A DNA stretch of 64,000 nucleotides from Halorientalis pallida (GCF_004118325.1 NZ_RDFA01000001.1:9994-73993); one strand, 5' to 3'. Positions 8,917-18,733 are shown, counted from the first letter of the stretch. The notes: generated by a model from the sequence alone, not told the origin. Made by a program: numbers and translations.

Positions 8917-9165
8917 ATGGTCTCGGCCGACTGGCTCGTTACGGCCGCACTCGGCACCGCTGCATCGTCTATCGGGCTGTTTTTGCTCTGTCTGTCACGC
9001 ACCGGCTCCCACGAGGACCTTCGTCCGCCGACGGACTGGGGTGCCGATCTGGGACTCGTCTCCGTCGAGCAGACACGGACCAGGCGGCTCATCTGGGCGG
9101 GATACGGTCTCGTCTCGCTGCTCGTCGGACTGGCGTTTTTCGTCGTGCTCGTCGTCGCCTTCTGA
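8917..9165 (+). CDS. Small two-TM membrane protein, unknown function
   Basis: 82 residues. Two spans, VTAALGTAASSIGLFLLCLS and YGLVSLLVGLAFFVVLVVAF, are joined by a charged loop of about 30 residues containing DLRPPTDWG. The C-terminus ends inside the second span. It stands alone between the cdc48 terminator region and the convergent regulator at 9271; the 105 nt after it hold nothing recognisable. No family recognised. Confidence 0.65.
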   Translation: MVSADWLVTAALGTAASSIGLFLLCLSRTGSHEDLRPPTDWGADLGLVSVEQTRTRRLIWAGYGLVSLLVGLAFFVVLVVAF

Positions 9166-9270
9166 CGCCTGCGAAGGGGCAGGTTCCACTCACGACGGGC
9201 ACATCGGTCAGTATCACGCATTCACACCAGCTGTATCGGGACAGCGGCCCCGGACAACTTCGACGGAGAA

Positions 9271-10800
9271 TCAGTCGGTCGTCTCGAAGAACTCGTCCAG
9301 GAGCTTCCGCTGGCCGGCCCGGAGGTGGTGCAGGAGTGTGGGGCCGGTGATCCCCAGTGCTTCGGCGACCTCTTCGGCGGTACTGCCGCGCGGTGACTCG
9401 AAGTAGTCGGCGAAGAAGGCGGTCCGGAGGACGTTCTCCTGGCGGTCGGTGAGTCGGTCGCCGAGCGCGTCCCGGAACTCACCGACGGTCGTCGCCTCGC
9501 GCCGGCGCTCGCGTTTCGCGACGACAGTCGCGTGGTGGACTCGTGTGAACGCGTCCGCGATTCGACGGACGTCGGCTGCCGGCGGCAACTCGACGACGAT
9601 GCGACCCTCGCCCGCATCGTAGGTCGCCGTCCGCAACGTCGCGCCCTGGCCCACGAGTTGCCCGAGTGGCGTCGAATCGTCGAGAATCAGCTCGAGCGAC
9701 CCGCCCGCCTCACCCGCTGCGACGACGCGTGTCCCGAGGACTGCCTCGCCATCGAGCGCGTGCTCGACTGTACGGGGCGCGTCGCCCTCGGCGTCGAGAT
9801 AGCAGACGAGCCGGTCGCCGTCTGGAATCAGACCGGTCACGGACAGCGTCGTCTCCGTTTCTTCCGCGGCCGCGACCAGCGGCGCTTCGGAGTCGGTCAG
9901 TGAGAACGTCAGTTCGACGACCCTGTCGGCCGACAGCAGCGAGCGGTTTCGGGCGGCGGTGACCGCGAACCCGGCCATCTCGCCGACGGTGCCGAAGTTG
10001 CGTCGCTCGCGTTCGGAGAACGCGTCCCGGTCGGACGCGTAGACGCCGACCACGCCGTGGACGCTCTCGCCGCCGGTCAGCGGAACGGCGAGCAGCGACT
10101 GCACGCCGTCGGCGAAGGCCGCCCGTCGGATCGGTTCGGCAACGGCGTCTGCCTCGCCGAGCGACTGGACGGTTTCGGGCTCGCCGCTCTCGATGGCCCG
10201 CCGTTCGGGCACGCGGCCGTCACCGTCGAGTTCGTCCGCGATGCGGTCGAGCGTCCGGTTGTCCACCCCCGCCGCCGCGCGCATCACGAGGTCGTCGCTC
10301 CCGACGGCGCGTTCGCCCACCCAGGCGAACTCGTAGAGGGCCGTCTCGCCCAGTTGCGCACAGATCGTCTCCGCGATCTCCGCCCGGGTCGAGGCCGCCA
10401 CCAGTTCCCCCAGCACGTCCGCTATCAGTTCGCTCGTGACCGTCAGCCGGTCTACGTCTTCGCGGGCGTCTGCTAGCTGTCGCTCTGTCCGGCGTTGCTC
10501 GGTCCGGTCGCGCAGGTAGAGGTAGACGGTGTCTCCATCCGGGACGAGGGACACGTCGAGCCAGCGGTCGAGGTCGGGATAGTAGGCGTCGAACGACCGC
10601 TCGCGCTCGGGCGGCGTCTCGAAGGCTCCCGGCACCCGTGCCTCGACGGACTCGGGGAACACCGTGTCGATGGACTCGCCGGCCGCGTCGGTCGCGCCCA
10701 GGTCCAGCAACTCGCGGGCGACAGGGTTCAGGTCCCGAACGGTCCCGTCGGGTGTGAGGTCGAGCATCCCGATCGGCGCGTTCCGGGCTCGGTCGTTCAT
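9271..10800 (-). CDS. BAT-type transcriptional regulator with PAS, GAF and HTH_10
   Basis: 509 residues. An N-terminal PAS domain (about 1-100, beginning APIGMLDLTPDGTVRDLNPV) and a GAF domain (about 130-285) are followed by the BAT-specific core (about 295-430) and a C-terminal HTH of the bacterio-opsin-activator type, with LTDRQENVLRTAFFADYFESP and EVAEALGITGPTLLHHLR. It should sense a small ligand or redox state and regulate transcription. It lies 48 nt downstream of a histidine kinase in the same direction, so the two probably form one operon and pathway, although no receiver domain is present. The ligand is unknown. Confidence 0.9.
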   Translation of the reverse strand: MNDRARNAPIGMLDLTPDGTVRDLNPVARELLDLGATDAAGESIDTVFPESVEARVPGAFETPPERERSFDAYYPDLDRWLDVSLVPDGDTVYLYLRDRTEQRRTERQLADAREDVDRLTVTSELIADVLGELVAASTRAEIAETICAQLGETALYEFAWVGERAVGSDDLVMRAAAGVDNRTLDRIADELDGDGRVPERRAIESGEPETVQSLGEADAVAEPIRRAAFADGVQSLLAVPLTGGESVHGVVGVYASDRDAFSERERRNFGTVGEMAGFAVTAARNRSLLSADRVVELTFSLTDSEAPLVAAAEETETTLSVTGLIPDGDRLVCYLDAEGDAPRTVEHALDGEAVLGTRVVAAGEAGGSLELILDDSTPLGQLVGQGATLRTATYDAGEGRIVVELPPAADVRRIADAFTRVHHATVVAKRERRREATTVGEFRDALGDRLTDRQENVLRTAFFADYFESPRGSTAEEVAEALGITGPTLLHHLRAGQRKLLDEFFETTD

Positions 10801-10848
10801 GTCCCTCGCCTCTCCGGTTCCGAGCAGCGATACTTCAGACTCACGGCG

Positions 10849-11868
10849 TCACTCCGGCTCGATCCCGGTCACCGCGAATCGCACTCCACCCGGTGCAGAC
10901 TCGCTGGCTTCGATCGACCAGCCGTGGAGGGCGGCGATGCGGGCGACGATTGCAAGCCCCAGCCCGGTGCCGTGGTCGTCGGTGCTGTACCCCGGCTCGA
11001 AGACGCGCTCGCGGTCCGCCTCCGTGATCCCGGGGCCGTCGTCTTCGACGTAGAAACCGGTCCGGTCGCCGTCGAGGGGGCCGACCGTCACGGTGACGGT
11101 GCCGTCCACGGTCTCGGTGTCCGTGTCGGGGTGCGCGGAGCCGTGTTCCACTGCATTTCGAAAGAGGTTCTCGAAGAGTCGGCCGACCCGATCGGCGTCG
11201 GCGGTCGTCGTCGGGAGCGGGCCGTCTATGGAGAGCGTGGCGTCGTCGGTCTCGACGGTCCCCCACGCGACTTCGGCGACCTCGCCGAGAGAAACCGACT
11301 CGTCCGGATCGACCACGTCCTCACCCCGGGCCAGGGTCAGCACGTCCCGGATGATCCGCTCCATGCGCTCGTGTGCATCGGCGACCCGCTCGAAGTGTTC
11401 GTCCTCGCCGGTCTCGCGTCCGGCCCGGAGCCGGGCCGTCGCCACGTCGAGCGGGTTCCGGAGATCGTGACTGACCACGCTCGCCACGTGGTCCACGTCG
11501 ATGGCTACCGATGTGTTGCCCCCCGCCTCGGGAATCGCCACGAACACGAGAGCCCCGTCGCCGTCCGGCGCTGGTGGGACGGTCCTCGCGACGTATCGCT
11601 CCGCTCCGCCGGTCCCGCTGGTCCGGACCCGGACGGGCGATTCGCCGGACAGGACCGCCTCGAAGCTGTCGGCCGACACGAGAGTGACGCCGAGGTCGGC
11701 CATCACGGCGGCCACCGGGTCGCCGACCGTCGCCCCCCCGAAGGCGGCCTCGAACGGGGCGTTCACGGCGCGAACGATCGCCGTACTATCCTCGAAACCG
11801 AACCGGCAGGCGGGATCGGGCCATCGCTCGATCCGGATCGGGTCCGTGTCCGTTCGGTCCCCAGTCAT
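10849..11868 (-). CDS. Histidine kinase with N-terminal PAS-like domain
   Basis: 339 residues, soluble. A PAS-like sensor occupies about 1-125 (FGFEDSTAIVRAVNAPFEAAFGG). The H box is VVSHDLRNPLDVA, the N box LFENLFRNAVEHG, G1 FYVEDDGPGI, and G2 TGLGLAIV, so the kinase is intact. Upstream of a BAT-type regulator by 48 nt. A G2-box remnant at 33952-34122 resembles its C-terminus. The 170 nt upstream (11869-12038) separate it from the AIM24 gene, also on the minus strand, and hold only a possible TATA element. Confidence 0.92.
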   Translation of the reverse strand: MTGDRTDTDPIRIERWPDPACRFGFEDSTAIVRAVNAPFEAAFGGATVGDPVAAVMADLGVTLVSADSFEAVLSGESPVRVRTSGTGGAERYVARTVPPAPDGDGALVFVAIPEAGGNTSVAIDVDHVASVVSHDLRNPLDVATARLRAGRETGEDEHFERVADAHERMERIIRDVLTLARGEDVVDPDESVSLGEVAEVAWGTVETDDATLSIDGPLPTTTADADRVGRLFENLFRNAVEHGSAHPDTDTETVDGTVTVTVGPLDGDRTGFYVEDDGPGITEADRERVFEPGYSTDDHGTGLGLAIVARIAALHGWSIEASESAPGGVRFAVTGIEPE

Positions 11869-12038
11869 GCGTTCGCGTCCCCCGTCGCGGGCGACGGCGC
11901 GGCGGTCGGTGTCTCGGCGAACATTGACGTTGTGGTGTTACAGGCGGGGTCGTTTTAGTCGGTGTCGCTAGGCATACAGAGCCGCCCGATGCAGATGGGC
12001 GGACGGTGATGGAGCGGGAGAGTGTCTCGCGGGCCCTA

Positions 12039-12695
12039 TCAGGCGTGTTCCTCGTAGGGCTGGACGACGACGAATCCGGCGGTGCCTGTGAACTCCATCT
12101 GGAAGCGTTCGCCCGACTCCTGCCCGACCATGTCCGAGAGGTTGGTGTTGACCGAAACGTCGGGCGTGGTCCCGCTCCAGGCGACGGTGGCGCTCGGATC
12201 GGTCGTGACCGGGGGCTCCATCACGAGCGGGTCTCCGTGAGTCGTCAGCGCCACGTAGCCGGGACCTTCGAGGTGGACGTTCGTGAACCCGCCGGCGAAC
12301 GAACCCGCGAGGCTGTCGATGGTACTGATCTCGTAGTCCAGCTCCGACTCGAAGGCCAGCACGTCCTCGCCGTTGACGGTGACCGACTCGTCGGCGTCGA
12401 GTTCGAGTATCTGCACCTTCTTCTCCCGGTCGGCCAGGTAGACCTGTCCCTCGCCCTCGACGGTCATCACCGGCGTTCCCTCGCCGGTCGCGGCCTCCTT
12501 GAGAAAGCCGGTGATGCCACCCTCGGCCGAGGCCTGCCCGGTGAAGGAGAGATCGCCCGTGTAGGCGATCATCGCGCCAGCCTTGGCCAGCAGTGATCCG
12601 TCGACGGCCGCGTCGAGTGTGTAGCTGTTCTCGCGCTGGAACCGTTCGTCCGAGTCGGTCGGTGCGTGTTCGGATTTGAACTGGTCGACGTCCAT
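12039..12695 (-). CDS. AIM24 family protein
   Basis: 218 residues, nearly all beta-strand with regular glycines, as in the AIM24/TIGR00266 family. Family features include GAMIAYTGDLSFTGQASAEGG, GQVYLAD, and GYVALTTHGDP. Yeast Aim24 is mitochondrial, and prokaryotic members have no firmly established biochemical role. It lies 78 nt downstream of the HalX response regulator on the same strand and could be co-transcribed with it. The protein has no signal peptide or membrane span, so it should be cytoplasmic. Confidence 0.88.
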   Translation of the reverse strand: MDVDQFKSEHAPTDSDERFQRENSYTLDAAVDGSLLAKAGAMIAYTGDLSFTGQASAEGGITGFLKEAATGEGTPVMTVEGEGQVYLADREKKVQILELDADESVTVNGEDVLAFESELDYEISTIDSLAGSFAGGFTNVHLEGPGYVALTTHGDPLVMEPPVTTDPSATVAWSGTTPDVSVNTNLSDMVGQESGERFQMEFTGTAGFVVVQPYEEHA

Positions 12696-12773
12696 GGTAT
12701 CGTCTCGCCGCCGCGAAGATAATAAACGGGGGGCGACGTTTCCGGGCGAGAAACGGCGACTGGTCGCGGTCGA

Positions 12774-13355
12774 TCATTCGCCCTCACGGCCGATAGCCTC
12801 GAACTCGTCGAGCGCGTCCGCCTCGTCGCCCAGGAGGCGCCTGGCGCGTCGCTCCAGCCGATCGGCTCTCGCTTTCGTCGCCTGGAACTCGTCGTGGGAC
12901 TCGCGCTCTTCGGCCGAGAGTTCGGCCTCGATGACTCGGCGCTTCGACTCGACGGCAAAGTAGTCGCCGAGAACCTCGTAGCCGAGCACCGTACACTGGT
13001 GGGTGACCGCCGCCTGCACGTCCTCGCGGTCGACCGGCTTGCAGAGGTAGTCGTCGAACGGCATATCGAGGACACCGAAATCCGGGTCGATCGCGGTGAC
13101 CATGATCACCCGGCCGTCGAAGTCGCCCTCGTCGAATCGGTCGAGCACCTCGTCGCCCGACAGCCCCGGCATGTGCCGGTCCAGAAGAACCACGTCGAGT
13201 TCCCGATCCTCGACGGCCCGCAACGCCTCTTCACCCCCGTAGGCCGTCTCGACCTCGCACAGGCCGCGCAACCGGAGTGCGTACGCGTCGGCGACTTCCC
13301 GCTCGTCGTCGACGACCAGCGCCCGCGGGCAGTCCTCGTCGGTCCCGTCACCCAT
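12774..13355 (-). CDS. Response regulator with HalX domain
   Basis: 193 residues. The receiver domain (about 10-125) has the acidic pair VVDDE, the phospho-acceptor Asp in VVLLDRHMPG, MVTA with the switch Thr, and CKPVD with the conserved Lys. A C-terminal HalX helical domain (about 130-190, with RRVIEAELSAEERESHDEFQ) is specific to haloarchaea; its output is not established and no DNA-binding domain is visible. It is divergent from the HTH gene at 13505 across 149 nt that contain AT-rich promoter-like stretches. Cognate kinase candidates are at 10849 and 15641. Confidence 0.93.
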   Translation of the reverse strand: MGDGTDEDCPRALVVDDEREVADAYALRLRGLCEVETAYGGEEALRAVEDRELDVVLLDRHMPGLSGDEVLDRFDEGDFDGRVIMVTAIDPDFGVLDMPFDDYLCKPVDREDVQAAVTHQCTVLGYEVLGDYFAVESKRRVIEAELSAEERESHDEFQATKARADRLERRARRLLGDEADALDEFEAIGREGE

Positions 13356-13504
13356 TTCGGTTCTGCTATTGTTCGGTCACGGTCATAACGCCTGTCGTTC
13401 TGCTCGACAGGAACGGCGTCTGTATTACTAGAGGGTGCGACGGTCGCCCGTCTGTATAGCTAGCATCGATCGATAGCACGCTGGCGCGTTTCTGTCGATA
13501 CACG

Positions 13505-13933
13505 ATGACCGGAGACACGCGGCAGTACGGAACGAACGGTGGCGTACGGACCGAACGGAACGACGATGACGCGACCATGCCTGGGACTGCGGACCTGTCC
13601 CCCGACGAACTGCTCGAACTGCTCGGCGACGAGTACACCCGAGCGGTTCTGGAGGCGGTTCTCGACCGTCCGCGCAGCGGTGCGGCGGTCGCGGACGCGA
13701 CCGGTGTCTCCCGGGCGACGGCGTTCCGTCGTCTCAACGACCTGGCCGAACTGGGCCTCGTCGAGACCGAGTACCACCTCGATCCCGACGACGGACACCA
13801 CCACAAGCGCTACCACGCGGTGATCGATACTTTTTCCGTCACGTTCGGGGAAGAGGGATTCGAGGTTACCGTCGACACCGACGGCACACGCGCCCGGGAT
13901 CGAGTACCCGCTCGCGCGCCGGCGGACGATTAG
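13505..13933 (+). CDS. Winged-helix transcriptional regulator (ArsR-like)
   Basis: 142 residues. A winged helix-turn-helix covers about residues 30-110, with LLGDEYTRAVLEAVLDRPRS as helix 1-2, VADATGVSRATAFRRLNDLA as the recognition unit and LVETEYHLDPDDGHHHKRYH as the wing. The wing is unusually His-rich (GHHHKRYH), which might bind metal. An in-frame ATG at 13577 (MPGTADLSPDELL) could be the true start. It precedes the two sensor genes at 14007 and 15641 on the same strand by 73 nt and may regulate them. Confidence 0.87.
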   Translation: MTGDTRQYGTNGGVRTERNDDDATMPGTADLSPDELLELLGDEYTRAVLEAVLDRPRSGAAVADATGVSRATAFRRLNDLAELGLVETEYHLDPDDGHHHKRYHAVIDTFSVTFGEEGFEVTVDTDGTRARDRVPARAPADD

Positions 13934-14006
13934 ACGGCTGGAAGATCGATACGGTGCCACGGAACCGGGAGTGTGTTCGACCGACGCGACAGGGGCGGCG
14001 AGGCCG

Positions 14007-15641
14007 ATGACCGCCAGCGCCGGCCGCCTCGCAGTCGGTAGCATGGCAGTCGTGGTCGCCGGTGCACTCGCGGCCTCGCTGTGGCCGCGCCGCGACGAGG
14101 CGACCGCGCGCTCGCTTCTCGGCGTCGCACTGGCGCTGTTCGCCGGGAGTCTGTGTCACCTCCTCGTGGTGGCCCCGGGCGGGCCGAACGTGGTCCCCGT
14201 CCTGACCGGGCCGGAGCCAGGCGACCTGCGCTGGGTCGTCTTCGGTGCCGCCACGAGCGTCGTCGCTGGGGGCCTCTGGTCGCTGTTCGCGTTCCGGTAC
14301 ACCGGCCGCGACACTCGGTCGCTCCGGGTCGTCGCGGCAGGTGTGGCTCTGCTCTCGCTGGGGAGCGTCGCCGTCGCCGTCCGGGCCGCGACCGCCGGGC
14401 CCTCCATCGCGCTGGTCGACGTACTCACGGTGGGATATCTGCTCGTGGGCTTTCTGGTGACGATCGGGATCTTCCTGTTGCTGTGGGCTTCGGTCGGCGC
14501 GAACGCCTTCCCCGTCCGGGAGCCACTGTTGTTGTCCGGCGGGGTCGTCGTCCTGCTGTCTGGCGTGCACGTCGCACAGGTGTTCGCTCGTCCCGTCCTC
14601 TATCCCGCGTCGCTGGCACTCGCCAGCGGGTCGTTGCTCTTCCCGGTGTGGCGGTACCCGATCTTCGAGACGCTCCCGGCCGCGCGCGTCGCCGGCCGTG
14701 ACCGCGTCGTGGACGAACTGACCGACGGCGTCGTCGTCACGGACCGGACTGGAACAGTCCAGGATCTGAACCCCGCCGCGGAACGTCTGTTCGGCGTCTC
14801 CCGTGCGGAAGTCGCCGGCGAGTCGGTGTCGGCGGTCCTTGACCAGCGGGTCGATCCGGACGATGCCATCGCGGCCCGAGAGCCGATCCTGGTCGAGACC
14901 CAGGGCGCTGCCGTCGCGGTGACCGGGACGCCGGTGAGCGACCGACACGATCGGTCGTTTGGAACGGTCCTGCTCTGCACGGACGTGACCGAGCGCCGGA
15001 CCAGAGAGGAGCAGCTGACCCTGCTCTCCCGGTTCGTCGCGGACGTCGTCGACGACCGTATGGTCGACGTAGCCGGGGACGCCGCCGCCGTCACCGACGG
15101 AACCGCGACAGCAGACGCGACCGCGGTGGCCGACCGCGTCTGGTCGCGAGCGACCGACCTCACGACGCTCGTCGCACACGCACGCGAGGTCGAGCAGGCC
15201 ATCGCCGACGGCGAAGGAACCGCCAGCGACACGGATCTGCGGCCTCGGATACGCGAGGCCGTCGAGCGGGCCGTCGACGGCGGATCGGACGGCGACGCCG
15301 CCGAACCGGTCGTCGAGGTGCCGGACGAACCGTTCTCGTCCGATCTCTCGCCGGGACTCTTCGAGGCGGTAGTGAAACTCGTCGTCGAGGACGCTCTCGA
15401 ACGCGCCCCGGGGCGTGTGACGGTCGAGGGCACGGTGGAGCCGCCGACGGTCCGGGTCAGCGCCGACCCGGCGGCGTCGGGAGAGCGGTCGGATGCGACC
15501 CGGAGCGACGAAGTGACGATTCCAGTCGTTCGACTCGCGGTCGAAGGGGCCGGCGGGTCGGTCTCGGTGACGCGGGACGGGGACCGACGGCGAGTGACGA
15601 CGCGGTTCCCGGCCGCGGACGGCTCGGGAGGTGACCGCTGA
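14007..15641 (+). CDS. 7TM-PAS sensor with degenerate kinase domain
   Basis: 544 residues from ATG 14007 (an in-frame GTG lies at 13971). Seven hydrophobic segments fill about 1-225, matching the N-terminal 7TM module of haloarchaeal sensor kinases. A PAS domain follows (about 230-345, with TDGVVVTDRTGTVQDLNPAAE). The C-terminal 200 residues occupy the kinase position, but no H box is present (SRFVADVVDDRMVDV lacks His), the N box is replaced by KLVVEDALERA, and no G1/G2 loops are visible. It therefore looks catalytically dead. Its TGA overlaps the next kinase ATG by one base (TGATG), suggesting the two act together. Confidence 0.85.
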   Translation: MTASAGRLAVGSMAVVVAGALAASLWPRRDEATARSLLGVALALFAGSLCHLLVVAPGGPNVVPVLTGPEPGDLRWVVFGAATSVVAGGLWSLFAFRYTGRDTRSLRVVAAGVALLSLGSVAVAVRAATAGPSIALVDVLTVGYLLVGFLVTIGIFLLLWASVGANAFPVREPLLLSGGVVVLLSGVHVAQVFARPVLYPASLALASGSLLFPVWRYPIFETLPAARVAGRDRVVDELTDGVVVTDRTGTVQDLNPAAERLFGVSRAEVAGESVSAVLDQRVDPDDAIAAREPILVETQGAAVAVTGTPVSDRHDRSFGTVLLCTDVTERRTREEQLTLLSRFVADVVDDRMVDVAGDAAAVTDGTATADATAVADRVWSRATDLTTLVAHAREVEQAIADGEGTASDTDLRPRIREAVERAVDGGSDGDAAEPVVEVPDEPFSSDLSPGLFEAVVKLVVEDALERAPGRVTVEGTVEPPTVRVSADPAASGERSDATRSDEVTIPVVRLAVEGAGGSVSVTRDGDRRRVTTRFPAADGSGGDR

Positions 15642-17302
15642 TGGACGCCGGCTGGATACTCGGTGGCGTCGCGGTCGCGGGCGTCTGCGTCGCGGGGGTC
15701 GTCCGGACCGCCTGGCACCGCGATCGGCCGGGGGCAGTCCCGTTCGCGGTCCTCACCTGTCTGCTGGGCACGCTGGCCGTCGCGGTGTCGCTGTGGCAGA
15801 CCGGAATCGTGCCGGCCGGGTCGACGGTGACCGTCGAGGCGCTCCTCCTCGGTGGGTACGCGTTCACGTCCCTGCTCTGGATCGGGTTCGTCTTCGAGTA
15901 TACCGGTCGGGGGCCGGTACTCACCACGACGCGCTGGGCAGGGCTGGTCGCACTCGGCTGTCTCACCGTCGCCAGTACGGCCGCCACCTGGCTCCACGAG
16001 ATCGGCCGGGTTCCGCTGGGGACGGTGGGGCGGGTATCGTACCTGGCCACCTTCTTCCTGCAGGTCTCGGTGTTCTCGCTCGGATTACTCGGGGTCGTCC
16101 TGATCGCCCGATCTGCGACGGTCTACGACGACCTGTCGCTCCCGCGTGCGAGTGTCTTCACCGTCGCGGGCCTCGGCATCACGCTCCTCCCGTTGACGGT
16201 CGGCTTCGGTCGGCTGTTCGCGCCGGGAGCGACGGTACGGGTGGCCTTCCTGCAACTCTGTCTCGTGGCCGGGCTCTTCGCCGCAGTAGAACTGGCCGGT
16301 GGCCTGTTCGAGACGGGGGCGACCGCCGGCCACCTCGCGCGGGAGACGGTGCTCGACACGGTGGCATCACCCGTCGCGGTCGTCGACCGTGAGAACCGCC
16401 TGCTGGACCTGAACGATGCCGCCGCCGAGACGTTCGCGGTCGATCGGACGCGGCTCCGGAAGCAGTCGCTGGAGACGGTCGCGGGCGTCGACGACGAGAC
16501 CGACCTGTCCGGTCCGCTCACGATCCGGACTGCCGGCGGTCGTCGAGAGTTCCTCGTCGACCGAAGCGCCATCGACGACGGGACCGGGACCGTCCTCGGG
16601 TACGCCTATCGGTTCCGGGACGTGACCGACCGGAAGACCCGCGAACAGCGACTGCAGGTCCTCAACCGGATCACGCGTCACAACCTCCGCAACGACCTCG
16701 ACGCGATCCGTGGGTTCGCCGAGACGGTCCGGGACGAGGAGCTCGAATCCGCCGAGACGGAACGGTACTTCGAGCGGATCGAGACGCTCGCGCACGGACT
16801 CGTCGACCTCTCGTCGGCCATCGAGCGCTCCGAACGGCTCGTGTCCGATCCGACGCCGCGACGGGAGCGCTGCGATCTGTCGGCTGTCGCCGAATCGGTC
16901 GCCGATCGGACCGGCGGCGAGCGAGTCACCGTCGACTCCCCCGACGACACCGTCGAGATACGATCCGATCCGGAGATCGTGGGGCTGGTCCTCGAAGAAC
17001 TGGTAACGAACTCGCTCGAACACACGGCGGACGATCCGGTGGTCGTCGCCGTCAAGCCGAGCGGGGAGGGCGGGGCGCTCGCAGTTCACGATTCCGGTCC
17101 CGGCATCCCCGAACACGAACGGGCCGTCCTGCTCGAAGGCGAGGAGACTGCCGGCATGCACGGTACAGGCGTCGGCCTCTGGCTCGTCTCGTGGGGTGTG
17201 ACCCGCCTCGGTGGCCGGCTGTCCTTCGGTGACCGCGAGCCTCGCGGCAGCACCGTCACCGTCCACCTCCCCGACCTCGGAGCCGTACGCGAACACGAAT
17301 GA
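15641..17302 (+). CDS. 7TM-PAS histidine kinase
   Basis: 553 residues. Seven membrane spans (about 1-225), a PAS domain (about 235-345, with ASPVAVVDRENRLLDLND) and a complete kinase: H box RITRHNLRNDL, N box LEELVTNSLEHT, G1 VHDSGPGIP and G2 GTGVGLWLV. The overall plan matches the preceding protein, so the pair probably arose by duplication, after which the upstream copy lost its catalytic motifs. Translationally coupled to the upstream gene. No receiver gene is adjacent; the HalX regulator at 12774 is the closest candidate partner. Confidence 0.93.
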   Translation: MDAGWILGGVAVAGVCVAGVVRTAWHRDRPGAVPFAVLTCLLGTLAVAVSLWQTGIVPAGSTVTVEALLLGGYAFTSLLWIGFVFEYTGRGPVLTTTRWAGLVALGCLTVASTAATWLHEIGRVPLGTVGRVSYLATFFLQVSVFSLGLLGVVLIARSATVYDDLSLPRASVFTVAGLGITLLPLTVGFGRLFAPGATVRVAFLQLCLVAGLFAAVELAGGLFETGATAGHLARETVLDTVASPVAVVDRENRLLDLNDAAAETFAVDRTRLRKQSLETVAGVDDETDLSGPLTIRTAGGRREFLVDRSAIDDGTGTVLGYAYRFRDVTDRKTREQRLQVLNRITRHNLRNDLDAIRGFAETVRDEELESAETERYFERIETLAHGLVDLSSAIERSERLVSDPTPRRERCDLSAVAESVADRTGGERVTVDSPDDTVEIRSDPEIVGLVLEELVTNSLEHTADDPVVVAVKPSGEGGALAVHDSGPGIPEHERAVLLEGEETAGMHGTGVGLWLVSWGVTRLGGRLSFGDREPRGSTVTVHLPDLGAVREHE

Positions 17303-17326
17303 CACGCTTTAACACTCTTCCGAACG

Positions 17327-18733
17327 ATGTCGGACAAACGCCCTCCCCGACAGATGACTCGTCCCTACAGCGCTCCGTCAGTGGTATCGTCGTGTGGTCG
17401 CCGTCAGTTCCTGGGGCTCGGTGCCGGGGCCGTGGCGGCCGCGCTCGGCGGCTGTTTCGGTCTCGGCGGCGGTGACTACCCGGGCTACGCCGACTGGATC
17501 CCGCCGAGCGACGAGGGACTCCTCGTCGGGTACATCGACTTCCGCGTCACGCGGGACTCCCCGCGGGCCGACCGACTGCTCCCCCTCCTCCTCCCGTCGC
17601 GAGACGGCGGCGAAGCCGCCGAGTTCGTCCCGGAGCTCTCGGGGTTGGACGGAATCGACGACCCCCTGCTCGGCTGGCCGCTCCAAGTCGGAGGCCGGCT
17701 GATCGCCGGAGCCGCCATCGGGATCGCCGCCGGCGGCCTCGGCTACCTCGTCGACCCGGAGAAGCCGGAGGAAATCGTCGACGAACTGTTCGTGGCCGAC
17801 GGGGTCGCCGTGGGCGTCGGCGAGATCGACGAGAGCGAGGCCGACGAGAGTCTTCGGGAGGGGACGGACGACCTCATCGGCCGGATGCCGTTCGAGCCCA
17901 GCGGCGACTACCGTGGGTTCACGATCTACGAGCCGACCGTCGACGATTTCGACGGCGTCACGGCCCTCGGCGAGTCGAGTGTGGTGGTCGCGAACACGCG
18001 CGAGGAACTGGAAGCGGCCGTCGACGCCCAACGCGGCGACGGCAGCCTCGCCGTCGACGAGGACGGGACCTTCGAGTGGCTGGTCGACGAAGGGGGCCGG
18101 GGTGACCTCGTGGCCGGTTGGAATGGGTCGGTCGACCCGAGCGAATACATGTTCGGCGACACGGACGGCGTGATCGCGAACGACCTGCTGACGGACCGCG
18201 ATCACGTACTCGGCGCCGTGGACTTCGCGCCGGACGAGGACGAGATCACCGCCGAACTGGCCGTGCAAGACGCCGGACTCGACGGATCGGGGAGAGACCG
18301 CCTGCAGTCCGAACTGGGGACGTCGAGCGGCGACACGTCGTTCACGGGCGGTGAGAGACGACTCTCCGCGACCGGGACGTACACCAGTCGTGTGCTCGAC
18401 GTCGATTTCAGCCAGCCTTCGAAGACGCCCGCGACCCCGGAGACCGAAGTGCCGTCGGGCGATCCCCCGCCCGAAGTCGCCGAGGCCGTGCCCGAAGATG
18501 CAGTCGAGTTCAGCTACGACGGCGACCGCAAGGTCAAGGTCGGACTCACCGCCGATATGGCGGTGGACAAGGTGACGATGCGGGCGCTCGAATCGGGATG
18601 GGAAGGCTCGACGACGACACCCCAGGAGGGACTCTATTTCTACGTCTACATCGACCCCGAAGGGGACGAAGTCGCCGTCACCGCCACCGTCGACGGCACC
18701 ACCGGGACGATAGCCCGGGAGAAGTTCCCCTGA
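17327..18733 (+). CDS. Tat-exported lipoprotein, unknown function
   Basis: 468 residues. The N-terminus has a twin-arginine signal (GRRQFLGLGAGAVAAALGG) ending in lipobox LGGC, so it should be exported folded and lipid-anchored at about Cys44. The mature part is acidic. It contains GYIDFRVTRDS, a Gly-rich stretch LIAGAAIGIAAGGLGYL in the middle, and a Pro/Thr-rich linker (KTPATPETEVPSGDPPP) before a C-terminal domain of about 90 residues ending in beta-strands. No family was recognised. It starts 24 nt after the kinase at 15641. Confidence 0.82.
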   Translation: MSDKRPPRQMTRPYSAPSVVSSCGRRQFLGLGAGAVAAALGGCFGLGGGDYPGYADWIPPSDEGLLVGYIDFRVTRDSPRADRLLPLLLPSRDGGEAAEFVPELSGLDGIDDPLLGWPLQVGGRLIAGAAIGIAAGGLGYLVDPEKPEEIVDELFVADGVAVGVGEIDESEADESLREGTDDLIGRMPFEPSGDYRGFTIYEPTVDDFDGVTALGESSVVVANTREELEAAVDAQRGDGSLAVDEDGTFEWLVDEGGRGDLVAGWNGSVDPSEYMFGDTDGVIANDLLTDRDHVLGAVDFAPDEDEITAELAVQDAGLDGSGRDRLQSELGTSSGDTSFTGGERRLSATGTYTSRVLDVDFSQPSKTPATPETEVPSGDPPPEVAEAVPEDAVEFSYDGDRKVKVGLTADMAVDKVTMRALESGWEGSTTTPQEGLYFYVYIDPEGDEVAVTATVDGTTGTIAREKFP

